NCBI GenBank assembly: GCA_023381945.1
Contig: JAMCQY010000343.1
Span: 1-42,954, forward strand
DNA from: Deltaproteobacteria bacterium
GTDB lineage: Bacteria > Desulfobacterota > Desulfobaccia > Desulfobaccales > 0-14-0-80-60-11
Length of the DNA: 42,954 nucleotides
Reading direction: 5' to 3'
Positions 1-7,921 of the stretch are shown in pieces. The notes beneath the pieces are model-generated. The model saw nothing but the letters and a program-made list of their open reading frames with translations. It was not told where the DNA came from and did no database searches. The translations under genes and the position numbers were made by a program. Within the stretch, counting starts at the first letter, position 1, and the number at the start of each line of letters is the position of its first letter.

Positions 1-1494
1 CCCGGCGGCTTCCAAGTCATCATGCAAGTGAAAAACCGTATCTTTTACCGCCTGGTCCGTGAGCGAAATGGGAATCAGGCCCACCTGCACCGGCGCCAGG
101 GCCATGGGGAAAATGATGCCGTTGGCGTCATTGCCCTGCTCGATGGCGGCAGCCACGATACGGCTCACGCCGATGCCGTAGCAACCCATGTAAATATATT
201 GCTCGACCCCGTCCTGGTCCAGGTAGACGGCCTTCAAAGCCTTGGAATACTTGAGGCCCAGCTTGAAAATGTGCCCTACTTCGATGCCTCGTAAGAAGGT
301 GAGCTTACCGCGGCAGCGAGGGCAAGGATCCTGGTCCGTCACATTGCGCAGGTCCGCCGCCTGGGTAACCTTAAAGTCCCTCCGGGGATGGACCCCCCGA
401 AGATGGTGGTTGTCCATGTTGGCCCCGGTGATCATGGTGTTCATCCGGACCACCGCCTGGTCGGCGTATATGGGGATCAACAGCCCCACCGGCCCCGCAA
501 ACCCAGCCTCAGCCGTGGTCAGGGCCTGCACCCGAATCAGGCCGGCCAGGCCCAGGTCCGTGACCCCCAGGAGGTTTTTCACCTTCACTTCGTTGACTTC
601 ATGGTCCCCCCGAATCAGAATGGCCACCGGGCCCCGTTCGGTTTCGTAAATCAAGGTCTTGACGATATCCTTGGAGGTCACCTTAAAGAAAGCCGCCACT
701 TCCTCCACCGTACGCACATTGGGAGTGGCCACTACTTCCTTTTCCGCCGCCGGGGCTCCTGGGTCTTGCAAATCTAGAGGTATTTCAGCCTTTTCCAAGT
801 TGGCCGCGTAGTCGCACGCCTCACAGGAAACCAGCTGGTCCTCGCCGGTGTCGGCCAGGACCATGAATTCGTGAGAATAGCTGCCGCCGATGGGGCCGGA
901 GTCCGCCTCCACCACCTTAAATCTTAGACCGCAGCGCGTAAAGATTCGTTTATAGGCGTCATACATGTCCTGGTAGCAGGCCTCGGCCCCGGATTCGCCC
1001 TTATGGAAACTATAGCCGTCCTTCATGATGAATTCCCGGGAGCGGATGAGCCCGAAGCGGGGGCGAATCTCGTCGCGGAACTTGGTTTGCACCTGATAGA
1101 GATTCAGCGGCAATTGCCGGTACGAATGCACATTCTTCCGCACCAGGTCGGTGATCACCTCTTCATGGGTGGGGCCGAAACAGTAGTCGCGTTCGTGGCG
1201 GTCCAGGAAGCGCAGCAATTCCTTGCCGTAAACCCCCCAGCGCCCGGACTCCTGCCAGAGCTCGGCCGGCTGCACTGCGGGCATCAGGACCTCCTGGGCC
1301 CCGGCCCGGTTCATCTCCTCTTTGACGATGCGCTCCACCTTGGCCAGCACGCGGCGGCCCAGGGGCAGGTAATTGTAGATCCCCGAGGTTACCTTGCGGA
1401 CCATTCCGGCCCGCAGCAGCAGTTTATGGGAAATGGCCTCAGCCTCCGCCGGCGTCTCTTTCAAGGTGGGAATCAGCATTCGCGAAAACAGCAT
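1..1494 (-). CDS. proS: Prolyl-tRNA synthetase (ProS), 3'-truncated by window edge
   Basis: Class II aminoacyl-tRNA synthetase that charges tRNA-Pro in the cytoplasm. The reading frame is open from an ATG at 1494 to base 1, giving 498 visible residues. Bacterial-type ProS is usually about 570 residues, so most of the C-terminal anticodon-binding domain lies outside. The N-terminus (MLFSRMLIPTLKETPAEAE) and the segment VTSGIYNYLPLGRRVL are typical. Class II motif 2 appears as FRDEIRPRFGLIRSREF followed by MKDGYSFH, and motif 3 as GCYGIGVSRIVAAA near residue 440. Between them, about residues 230-390, lies the YbaK-like editing insertion, so this is the bacterial rather than the archaeal/eukaryotic form. 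It faces an upstream gap that ends in a terminator on the same strand, so it probably has its own promoter in 1495-1598. Confidence 0.96.
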   Translation of the reverse strand, partial: MLFSRMLIPTLKETPAEAEAISHKLLLRAGMVRKVTSGIYNYLPLGRRVLAKVERIVKEEMNRAGAQEVLMPAVQPAELWQESGRWGVYGKELLRFLDRHERDYCFGPTHEEVITDLVRKNVHSYRQLPLNLYQVQTKFRDEIRPRFGLIRSREFIMKDGYSFHKGESGAEACYQDMYDAYKRIFTRCGLRFKVVEADSGPIGGSYSHEFMVLADTGEDQLVSCEACDYAANLEKAEIPLDLQDPGAPAAEKEVVATPNVRTVEEVAAFFKVTSKDIVKTLIYETERGPVAILIRGDHEVNEVKVKNLLGVTDLGLAGLIRVQALTTAEAGFAGPVGLLIPIYADQAVVRMNTMITGANMDNHHLRGVHPRRDFKVTQAADLRNVTDQDPCPRCRGKLTFLRGIEVGHIFKLGLKYSKALKAVYLDQDGVEQYIYMGCYGIGVSRIVAAAIEQGNDANGIIFPMALAPVQVGLIPISLTDQAVKDTVFHLHDDLEAAG

Positions 1495-1598
1495 AAGCGC
1501 TCCGATCTTATATATTTTATCATATCTATCTTACGATACCAGCCGCTCCCCCACAAGCCAATTCGCCTCAGGCCGCTCAAGCCCGCCCCCCCTGCACT

Positions 1599-1628
1599 AA
1601 AAAGACGGCGCCCCCAGGGGACGCCGCC
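1599..1628 (-). terminator. Rho-independent terminator on the minus strand
   Basis: Read on the minus strand this is a GC hairpin (CGGCG, then CCCC paired with GGGG, then CGCCG, with one bulged base) followed by five T at 1603-1599. It lies 105 bp upstream of proS and would end a transcript entering from higher coordinates, possibly that of the small gene at 1913-2173. No recognisable gene fills 1640-1912. The only open stretch there (stop near 1659) is about 30 codons with a hydrophobic, lysine-ended tail and no credible start, so I do not call it. Confidence 0.6.
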
Positions 1629-1912
1629 GCCATAGTGCTTAACTGTAATCGCGATCCTAAGCTTTCTTCTTCCAATTCCAGAACATCAAAAGGCCCAATC
1701 CCAAGTTACCGGAAACCTGTCTTCTATAATGTCGGATAGAGAGTTGCAGGGATTAGTTAATAAAAAACCACACCCCGCAATAGTAAAGTTGTGAACCCAT
1801 CCAATATAAACCCAAAGCTTAAGATGATCGCCACCTCATTTCAGACTCCAAGATTCCTCTGCATCGGCGCCTCTGAATCCATTATCCATGTGCATTTTTA
1901 TACAAGCTGTTT

Positions 1913-2173
1913 TCACGAGACAGTTTCCAGATACTTTCTGGTCATGGTTTGTAAGGAACGAATTTGGATGGAGGTCAGGGTGCGCAGCTCCAAAAAATAT
2001 TCAGCCGCCGCCTGAATTTGATCATCGATTTGCAGGAGATTGCCGACCGTTTCAATCTCTCCAAATTCTTTGCAGATCAAATCATCCAGAGAGATTAAGG
2101 CCGACAGCAGGGGGTGAATGATCGAATTGAGCAAGCCCATGACCTTCAATGGGTAATCCTTCGCGCTATCCAT
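1913..2173 (-). CDS. Small hypothetical protein (86 aa)
   Basis: I do not recognise the family. The protein begins MDSAKDYPLKVMGLL, looks largely helical and soluble, and has leucine/isoleucine-rich segments (SALISLDDLI, VGNLLQIDDQIQAAAEYF) that could form a helical bundle. The ATG at 2173 is chosen because TAGGTG lies 5 bp upstream. The frame stays open to 2260, but that extension has no ribosome binding site and reads into low-quality sequence. It is divergent from the HTH regulator at 2587 across a 413-bp AT-rich gap, so the regulator may act on it. A minus-strand terminator lies about 285 bp beyond its stop. Confidence 0.5.
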   Translation of the reverse strand: MDSAKDYPLKVMGLLNSIIHPLLSALISLDDLICKEFGEIETVGNLLQIDDQIQAAAEYFLELRTLTSIQIRSLQTMTRKYLETVS

Positions 2174-2586
2174 ATCTACACCTACTAATGGCAAACGGAT
2201 TGTAGATATTCGTTTCAGCGCGTTCGGGGCGGCTGAGACGTACCGTCCGTGGTTCCCCAAATCGACCTATTTGTTCCTAATTAATCCGATTATGAATATT
2301 TGTCAATTAATTTTTAGATAAAAAATATCTTTTTTTAATCTTTTTTAGCATACTCTTTTTTCGAACGGCTAAATTATATATATTTACTTTTTCCGCAAAT
2401 TTGTTTTGCCAATCCGGCCCGGTCTCCTGCAGTTCTTTGTGGTTAGAGAGTTTTTTTTAATATTTTTTTATTAATGTATTTTTATATTATCATCACAGAG
2501 TTACACATTTGTTCCTTATTACTTGCATTTTTGAATTGCTTGTATTAAAGGTATCTAATCTACACTTATGAAGGATATGCTGGCAG
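2174..2586. other. AT-rich divergent intergenic region
   Basis: This 413-bp gap separates two divergent genes. From about 2275 to 2550 it is conspicuously AT-rich, with several T and A runs (for example 2331-2346 and 2450-2475), against a GC-rich surround. It must contain the start signals of both neighbours. I see TTGAAT near 2532 with TATCTA downstream, a weak promoter-like pair for the plus-strand regulator, but no clean operator dyad. Such AT-rich DNA is a usual target for xenogeneic silencers, which is only a possibility here. Confidence 0.45.
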
Positions 2587-3219
2587 ATGGGCCGCGCTGA
2601 CTCTTCGAACAATCCCGCACAGTTGGAAGAAAGTGATCTGGGCATAACTCGCCGTCTCAAAGCGATCTTCGACGCCGGCCACCTGACCCAGGAAGAATTG
2701 GCCAAAGAGCTAGACCTTACTCAGCCCCACATAAGCCGCCTTCTGCTGGGAAAAACCGCCTGGAAGAAAAAATATATTGAATTATTTTCCAAAATATACA
2801 AAATAAGTCTACATAAGATTTTGATAGCACAGGAAGTGCCCATGATTGCCTGCATCATTAATGACGAAGGATTCGATTATAACCTGATAACCGTAGGGCG
2901 ATGTGAAATGATGGCGCCTGCCCCTCCTTGTGAAGAGAATTTGGATGATCTTTACTGTCTAAAAGTCGAAGGGGATTTCTTCCGACCCTTGCTGCGGGAT
3001 GGCTCCTTGCTGTATTGCCGGAAGGGGGGAGAACTGCAGGTCGAGGATGATCAGTTGGTCGTCTATGTCGATTCCCTGGGGACGGCCTCATTGCGGCAAA
3101 TCAAATTTGATTCGGACAATTTCATTATCTTAAAGAGCCCTTCTCTCTTAGGCAATTATCTGGTAGTATCCAAAACCAATTTGAGAATGGTCGATAAAGT
3201 GGAGTGGCTTAAGCTTTAA
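2587..3219 (+). CDS. HTH regulator with S24/LexA-like C-terminal domain, catalytic Ser missing
   Basis: The protein has 210 aa. Residues 20-75 form a Cro/CI-type helix-turn-helix (LTQEELAKELDLTQPHISRL). Residues 110-205 resemble the S24 peptidase domain of CI/LexA-type repressors, including the strand pattern around LKVEGDFFRPLLRDGSLLY. In active members the corresponding motif is GDSM with a nucleophilic Ser. Here it is GDFF, so self-cleavage by the standard mechanism should be impossible. Loss of Ser is known in some S24-like regulators that sense ligands or partners instead. It is divergent from the 1913-2173 gene and overlaps the convergent exonuclease gene by 11 bp. AAGGA sits 11 bp before the ATG, a rather long spacing. 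The middle of the gene is AT-richer than the neighbours, compatible with transfer. Confidence 0.78.
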   Translation: MGRADSSNNPAQLEESDLGITRRLKAIFDAGHLTQEELAKELDLTQPHISRLLLGKTAWKKKYIELFSKIYKISLHKILIAQEVPMIACIINDEGFDYNLITVGRCEMMAPAPPCEENLDDLYCLKVEGDFFRPLLRDGSLLYCRKGGELQVEDDQLVVYVDSLGTASLRQIKFDSDNFIILKSPSLLGNYLVVSKTNLRMVDKVEWLKL

Positions 3220-4015
3220 TCCTGTCCCGGCTTGCCGGCCTGCCCGGGTAACTCACCCATTTTTCTCTGGAATCCGCAGGCAACAACCTTTCCCGCTGCA
3301 TCTCGAAAGCCTGCTCCATCAATACCTCCAGATTAATGACGTCTTCCCGGTTGTACTTGAGGAGCAGGTCCAGGGAAGTGCGGTCCCCGCGCTGGTAGCG
3401 CCGCCACAGGATCACCGCCATGTAGCCGTCCATGCCGTTCACCTCGCTCGGACGCTGGATGCCGAAACGGGGCTCGATCTTCTTGAGGCCGCCCTTATAG
3501 CCCAGCCGGGCCAGCAGAAAACGCAGGTCCACGTGCAGGGGCGGCAGCGCCAGGTCCATGAAATAGGCCCGCAGCACCGGCAGGTCAAACATCGTGCCGT
3601 TGAAGGTGACCAGCAGGTCGAATTGTTCCAAGGCTCGGGGAAAATCCTGGAGATTATAACCCTGAACGAATTGGCGCATGGTCGCGCCGTCATAGAGGCC
3701 CACCACCGTGACCAGCAGCCCCGGCCAAAAGGAGCCGGTGGTCTCGATGTCCAGGTATCCCACCCGGGGCCGGCAGGTCCGAAACAGGCGCCAATGCTCA
3801 TTCGCTGACAGCCGGGCTGCGAAGTAATCGGGCTCGGATATGTGCTCGACGGATTCCCGTAAATCTTTCTTAAGACTCCGGACCCGCTCCCGGGACAGGC
3901 CGGGCACCCACTGGGCGGCCAGAAAATCCTCCCAGGTCTGGACCCCCTGGCGCCAAAAATGAGCCTCCCGCCGCGGCCCCACGCCGGGCAGGTGGATAAA
4001 GGTGCGGTTCAGCAT
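3209..4015 (-). CDS. YprB-like RNase H-fold (DEDD-type) exonuclease domain protein
   Basis: The protein has 268 aa. An N-terminal helix-hairpin-helix-like stretch (HLPGVGPRREAHFWRQG) is followed by an RNase H-like 3'-5' exonuclease domain. The visible acidic motifs are GYLDIETTG (D-x-E, about residue 92), TFNGTMFDLPVL and YNREDVINLEVL. This is the layout of the YprB/predicted-exonuclease family found in many anaerobes. The biological substrate is not established, and a DNA repair or RNA turnover role is inference. The ATG at 4015 starts directly at the family-typical N-terminus. It is convergent with the HTH regulator and overlaps it by 11 bp. Confidence 0.82.
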   Translation of the reverse strand: MLNRTFIHLPGVGPRREAHFWRQGVQTWEDFLAAQWVPGLSRERVRSLKKDLRESVEHISEPDYFAARLSANEHWRLFRTCRPRVGYLDIETTGSFWPGLLVTVVGLYDGATMRQFVQGYNLQDFPRALEQFDLLVTFNGTMFDLPVLRAYFMDLALPPLHVDLRFLLARLGYKGGLKKIEPRFGIQRPSEVNGMDGYMAVILWRRYQRGDRTSLDLLLKYNREDVINLEVLMEQAFEMQRERLLPADSREKWVSYPGRPASRDRIKA

Positions 4016-4121
4016 GTAGATAGCATATCACCTGGAGTCCGGTCTGTCATCCCATGCGGCATTTTCACCCTAAGGTGCGAAAAATTGTCAACGGCGTACC
4101 CTTCCCTTTTGACACACAGAA

Positions 4122-4145
4122 ATGTAGGGTGGGCACAGCCCACTA
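4122..4145 (+). repeat. GTAG-type REP palindrome, copy A1
   Basis: ATGTAGG is followed by a short hairpin, GGTGGGC-ACA-GCCCACT. It lies just beyond the stop of the RAYT gene. GTAG at the foot of a hairpin is the known recognition signature of REP elements handled by RAYT (TnpA-REP) proteins. Two closely related copies are at 4724-4748 (inverted) and 5155-5179 (same orientation). Confidence 0.85.
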
Positions 4146-4151
4146 TTTCTT

Positions 4152-4700
4152 TCATTCTCCAAAATTATTATTATTGTCAAAAGAAATGTTCTCCCCCCAA
4201 TTGGGAGGGTAAAAACCTTGTGAAAAGTAACGGCGAAAAGTGGAATAAGGCCAATCTGCAACATTTTCCACCAAGCCATGCTTCACCGGATTATAATGAA
4301 TGTAATCCTGGTGGACCTGGAAGTCTCTCTCGTCTCTTATTTGATGTTCCCAGAACCGTCTTTGCCAGATTGTAGCTTCCCGATGCTTTTCTTTTGAGGC
4401 CGTTATCAAATTATCACGATGAAATATTGCCCTTACACTTCGTGAAAACCTGGCTTTAATCAATCCCCACCGCTTTGAATAATCATCATCTTCTTCAGGT
4501 AGAGTCCAAATACAGTGCATATGATCTGGCAGAAGCACCCAGCCGCGAATGGAGAACGGGTATTGCCGTCGCACTTCTGAAATTACCTCCCGCAGAATAT
4601 TGATACTTTCCGGTGTTGTTAAAATCTTTCTTCTCTGGTAGGTAACCACGGTAAAGAAGAATGTTCCCCCTTGCATTTTAGACCTAATAAATCTTGGCAT
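4152..4700 (-). mobile_element. REP-associated tyrosine transposase (RAYT, Y1 family)
   Basis: The CDS encodes 182 aa of the IS200-like Y1 transposase superfamily, RAYT branch. The HUH metal site is seen as LPDHMHCIW (H-x-H), and the candidate nucleophilic tyrosine lies in the conserved YIHYNPVKHGL stretch. The N-terminus from the ATG at 4700 (MPRFIRSKMQGGTFFFTVV) fits the family. A TTG at 4715 would add five residues. The gene is bracketed by REP palindromes in inverted orientation (4122-4145 and 4724-4748), the arrangement expected for a RAYT and its own REPs. RAYTs are normally single-copy, domesticated genes that spread REP sequences in trans. The short Asn-rich tail comes from an ATT-repeat. 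It appears intact. Confidence 0.9.
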
Positions 4701-4723
4701 TGGTTTAAATCTCAAGAAAAATG

Positions 4724-4748
4724 ATGGTGGGCCATGCCCACCCTACAT
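4724..4748 (-). repeat. GTAG-type REP palindrome, copy A2 (inverted)
   Basis: On the minus strand this reads ATGTAGG followed by GTGGGC-AT-GGCCCACC, the same family as 4122-4145. Together the two copies flank the RAYT gene with opposite orientation. The element also supplies the TAG stop codon of the gene at 4743-5132, whose last sense codon is the ATG of the repeat. Confidence 0.85.
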
Positions 4749-5132
4749 TTTCTTTTCGAGTCGGAGCCACCAAAGTTTATCTTCTACCTCTGGCAAGCGA
4801 AGTTCTTTACGCAAATCATTTCGTAGGTGTGATAGCAATTCATCTAAGCTGGCTTCATGTTTATTGGCAAATTCCTGGACAAATTTTTGCACACTTTCGA
4901 TTTGGGCTAAATTTCCAAAAAGTTGTACATCTAAGACAGCCGACTCAAAATCAGCAGCATAATCAAAGACCCGGCCGTGAACGCCTTTTCCCAAGCGTCG
5001 AAAGGCCTCGATCAAGTATGATACTCGTACCTCCCGGCGCTTGTTGGCCCGATCTCGGGCCGCAGCCAATCGATGCGCAATAAACCAACCCAAGACTGCA
5101 ACCAATAGAGGTATCATCAGGTTCCAGCCCAT
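4743..5132 (-). CDS. Hypothetical small membrane-anchored protein (129 aa)
   Basis: I do not recognise a named family. One N-terminal transmembrane segment (residues 4-20, LMIPLLVAVLGWFIAHRL) is followed by a basic stretch (RDRANKRREVR) and a charged, helical cytosolic part to residue 129. The topology suggests N-out/C-in by the positive-inside rule. TTCCAGCCCAT at 5122-5132 puts the ATG at the border of the upstream gap, with a GGAG-like sequence (AGGAGCAAGGAA) before it. The gene lies between REP copies A2 and A3, and its stop codon is provided by A2. It could be cargo moved together with the REP pair or simply a bystander. Confidence 0.65.
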   Translation of the reverse strand: MGWNLMIPLLVAVLGWFIAHRLAAARDRANKRREVRVSYLIEAFRRLGKGVHGRVFDYAADFESAVLDVQLFGNLAQIESVQKFVQEFANKHEASLDELLSHLRNDLRKELRLPEVEDKLWWLRLEKKM

Positions 5133-5154
5133 TTCCTTGCTCCTTTCGGTAAAA

Positions 5155-5179
5155 ATGTAGGGTGGGCACAGCCCACCAT
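5155..5179 (+). repeat. GTAG-type REP palindrome, copy A3
   Basis: ATGTAGG followed by GTGGGC-ACA-GCCCACCAT is nearly identical to 4122-4145. It sits between the start of the small membrane protein and the stop of the ABC permease. With A2 it forms an inverted pair around 4743-5132. Confidence 0.85.
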
Positions 5180-5200
5180 AACAAAAATTTCCTTATTCCA

Positions 5201-7921
5201 CTATTCCTCCTTCAAAATTGCCGCCAGGTGCGGCTGGATCGCCCGCCAGGCCGGGTAGGCCGCGGCTCCCAGCCCCAGGCACAACACCAATAACAGACTC
5301 TGCCAATAGATGCCCGGCACCCAGTGGAGCTGGATGGTCCAGCCGAAGGCCTGCTTGTTGATCACCTTGATGAGCAGCAGGGATAAGGCCGAACCGCTCG
5401 CCGCTCCCAGGATAAAACTCAACAGGCTGGCCAGGCCAGACTCGGTCAGCACCATGCCCAAGATCTGCCATTTTGAGGCTCCGATGGTCTGGAGCAGGGC
5501 CAGTTCCCTCTCCCGCTCCATGATGAGCACCAGGAAGGTGGTGATGATGCCGAAGACGGCCACCACCACCGCCACCCCCTCCAGGGCATAGGTCAGGGCA
5601 AAGGTTTCGTCGAAGATGCGCAAAATCCCCTGGCGCAACTCCCGGTGCGACAGGGCCAGCAGATGGTAGCGGCTGCCATATGTTTGCTGGAGCCGGGCCT
5701 GCATCTGCGGCACTTTAGCGGGGTCTTTCAGATAGAGCCGCACCGCGTTCAGATGGCGGTCCCGCCAGGAGCGCCGGAAGTTGCTGAAGTCCATCCAGAC
5801 GCTGGGCCCGTCGGTGCGGTAATCATAGAAGACCCCGGCGATCTTGAGCTTCTGCGGCCCGGAGGGGGTAGGCAGCGTGAGGGTATCCCCTTCTTTATAA
5901 TGAAAGGCCTCAGCCAGAGGCTCGGAGATGACCACGGAGGGTTTACCGTTTGCCGTTTGCCGTTTTGCGTCTTGAATTTTTGGCTCAACGGTCTTAACAG
6001 ACTCAGAAAATCCCCCTAAATCCCCCTTTGCTAAAGGGGGACTTTCACCCCCCTTTGAAAAAGGGGGGAGGGGGGGATTTGGTCTTGGTAGCGCAGGCGT
6101 CTCGCCTGTGCCGCTTGCAACCTCCTGCATGATCTTACGCGTCTCCCCCTGCCGGAACCACAAACCGCCGTGTTTGGCCAGCACCTCAAAGCTGCCGCCG
6201 ATCACCAGGATATCCCGACCCTTGAACGGCAGCCGCACCACCCGGTAGTGATAGATGTCGGCGATCTCCGGGTCCCGCTCCAATTCCGGCAAGATCTCCG
6301 GCGGCAGGTATTGATCGTAACCCGCAGTGGAAAACATGGCAGGCCCAAAGAAAATATCGCCGCTGATAGCCCGGCTCACCCAGTCGTTCACCGTCTGGCG
6401 GAAAGAGCCGATCATCACGGTCACGGCGATGAGCATTCCCAGGGCGCAGGCCAGGGCCGCGATGGACACTGCGGCGCGGCTGAGCGAGCCGCTCAGGTGC
6501 CGGCAGCCCAGGCTGGCCGCGGGCCAGGTTCCAAGGCGCGCCTCCAATCTCTCCCCCAGGAACCGGGCCGAGACCGGGGTCAGCAGGGCGAAACCCAGCA
6601 GGATCAGAAAGGCGGCCGCGAACCCCGGCCAGGGCGGGCCTTCAGTCACCTTCCAGGCGGAAAAAGCCACTGCCAGGGCCAGGCACATCAATCCCCACCA
6701 GGTAATCAGTCCCACCCGGCTCTCCAGCCTCTCTTCCAGTTCCTCCCGGTGCCATACAGCCCTCAGTTGAGTGCGGGCCGCCTCCCAGGCGGGTAAGGCC
6801 GCGGCAATCAGAGTCGCCGCCACCGCCAGCCCCCAGGCCTGGACCAGCAAGCCGCCTTGCACCCGGACCGTCTCCGCCACCACCGGCATATAAAGCGAGG
6901 TGAGGTTCCGGGTCATCACCGCCAGGACCCCTTTGGCAAAGCCCACCCCCAGGATCAGACCTACGAAGCCCCCGGCGAGGCCGCTGACCGCGCCCTCGGA
7001 CAGGAACAGCAGCAACACCTGCCCCGGGGTCATCCCCAAGGTGCGCAGGAGGCCAATCTCCCGGCGCCGCCGCACCACCGACAGGGTGACGGACTGGTAG
7101 ATGAGAAACATCCCGACGAACAGGGCGATGGCGCTGAGCACCGCCAGGTTGAGGCGATATGCCGCCACCAGGCCCTCGGTGCGTTGAGCTAACGCTGCCG
7201 GCCGCACCACTTCCACGCCGGGGGGCAGTTCTTTTTGCAGCCGCGCCCTCACCCCGGATTCACTACCGCGGGTGATGAGATCGATATAATCCAGGCGTCC
7301 CAGCCGGTGCAGCAGTTCCTGGGCGGCACCGATGTCCATCAGGACCACTCCGCCTTCCAAGGGGTAAAGGCCGCTTGGCGAGCGAAAAATCCCGCCAATC
7401 AGCAGATTGTTCCGGGCCGGCCCCACCAACACCGGCAGTAACTCCCCCACCTTCAACTTCAGCCGGGCCGCCAGACGGTCGGCCACCAGGATGGTATCGG
7501 GTCGGGTGAGAAAATCGACCCAGGCCCGCTCGGACAGGTCATTTCCCTGCTCAAACTCATAATCCCGGAAGTATTTTTCGGAGAAGGGATCGATCCCCAG
7601 AAGCAGCACCGGCCCTTGGTATGGCCCGCTCAGTTCCAGGATGCTTTCCACCACCGGCGCGGCCGCCTTGATCTCGGGAAGGTGGCGCAGTTTGGGGAAG
7701 AGGTCTTCATTCAGAGGCGCCCCGGGGCTCTGAACCCGCCACTGGGCCTTGCCGGCCACCGCTGTGACCCCGGCCTGAAAGCTTCTGACCGCGCTGTCGG
7801 CAGCCAGGGAGATGCTGAGATAAACCGCAGTCCCCAGGGCGATCCCCAAAATCCCCAGAAAGGTGCGGCCGGGATACTCCCGCAGATGGCCCAGCGAAAT
7901 CCGGAAAAGCCAAAGTTTCAT
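5201..7921 (-). CDS. YbbP-type double FtsX/MacB ABC transporter permease with repeat-derived insert
   Basis: This inner-membrane permease has 906 aa and duplicated architecture. An N-terminal TM helix and MacB-like periplasmic domain (about residues 20-240) are followed by a four-helix FtsX core (about 250-480), a second periplasmic domain (about 500-750) and a second FtsX core (LALLQTIGASKWQILGMVL onward). This matches YbbP-like proteins that pair with a YbbA/LolD-type ATPase and are linked to lipid or lipoprotein export. The start is the ATG at 7921 (MKLWLFRISLGHLREYPGR), which overlaps the ATPase stop by 4 bp (ATGA). A longer open frame to 8014 is an artefact. Residues about 600-660, in the second periplasmic domain, are encoded by three kinds of repeat DNA and are low-complexity (Pro/Gly/Lys-rich). 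The frame is intact across them. Confidence 0.9.
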   Translation of the reverse strand: MKLWLFRISLGHLREYPGRTFLGILGIALGTAVYLSISLAADSAVRSFQAGVTAVAGKAQWRVQSPGAPLNEDLFPKLRHLPEIKAAAPVVESILELSGPYQGPVLLLGIDPFSEKYFRDYEFEQGNDLSERAWVDFLTRPDTILVADRLAARLKLKVGELLPVLVGPARNNLLIGGIFRSPSGLYPLEGGVVLMDIGAAQELLHRLGRLDYIDLITRGSESGVRARLQKELPPGVEVVRPAALAQRTEGLVAAYRLNLAVLSAIALFVGMFLIYQSVTLSVVRRRREIGLLRTLGMTPGQVLLLFLSEGAVSGLAGGFVGLILGVGFAKGVLAVMTRNLTSLYMPVVAETVRVQGGLLVQAWGLAVAATLIAAALPAWEAARTQLRAVWHREELEERLESRVGLITWWGLMCLALAVAFSAWKVTEGPPWPGFAAAFLILLGFALLTPVSARFLGERLEARLGTWPAASLGCRHLSGSLSRAAVSIAALACALGMLIAVTVMIGSFRQTVNDWVSRAISGDIFFGPAMFSTAGYDQYLPPEILPELERDPEIADIYHYRVVRLPFKGRDILVIGGSFEVLAKHGGLWFRQGETRKIMQEVASGTGETPALPRPNPPLPPFSKGGESPPLAKGDLGGFSESVKTVEPKIQDAKRQTANGKPSVVISEPLAEAFHYKEGDTLTLPTPSGPQKLKIAGVFYDYRTDGPSVWMDFSNFRRSWRDRHLNAVRLYLKDPAKVPQMQARLQQTYGSRYHLLALSHRELRQGILRIFDETFALTYALEGVAVVVAVFGIITTFLVLIMERERELALLQTIGASKWQILGMVLTESGLASLLSFILGAASGSALSLLLIKVINKQAFGWTIQLHWVPGIYWQSLLLVLCLGLGAAAYPAWRAIQPHLAAILKEE
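5944..6111 (-). repeat. Repeat cluster inside the permease coding sequence
   Basis: Three elements are adjacent. A GTTTGCC tandem microsatellite lies at about 5944-5965. A nested palindrome lies at 6008-6080, in which CCCCCTAAATCCCCC and CCCCCTTTG blocks pair with their complements. A hairpin lies at 6091-6111 (GCGCAGGCG-TCT-CGCCTGTGC), related to 41821-41841 between genes. All are translated in frame within the permease, giving Pro-rich peptides such as NPPLPPFSKGG and GDLGGFSES. Elsewhere in the window such sequences occur only between genes. Confidence 0.85.

Noticed and set aside
1640..1800. Short ORF with a hydrophobic, KKKA-ended tail, like the end of a sorted surface protein
   Set aside because: Only about 30 codons are open, with no start or ribosome binding site and no PEP motif. 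Insufficient for a gene call.
2174..3219. Prophage immunity region
   Set aside because: A CI-like regulator and a divergent small gene suggest it, but there are no integrase, att sites or phage genes around.
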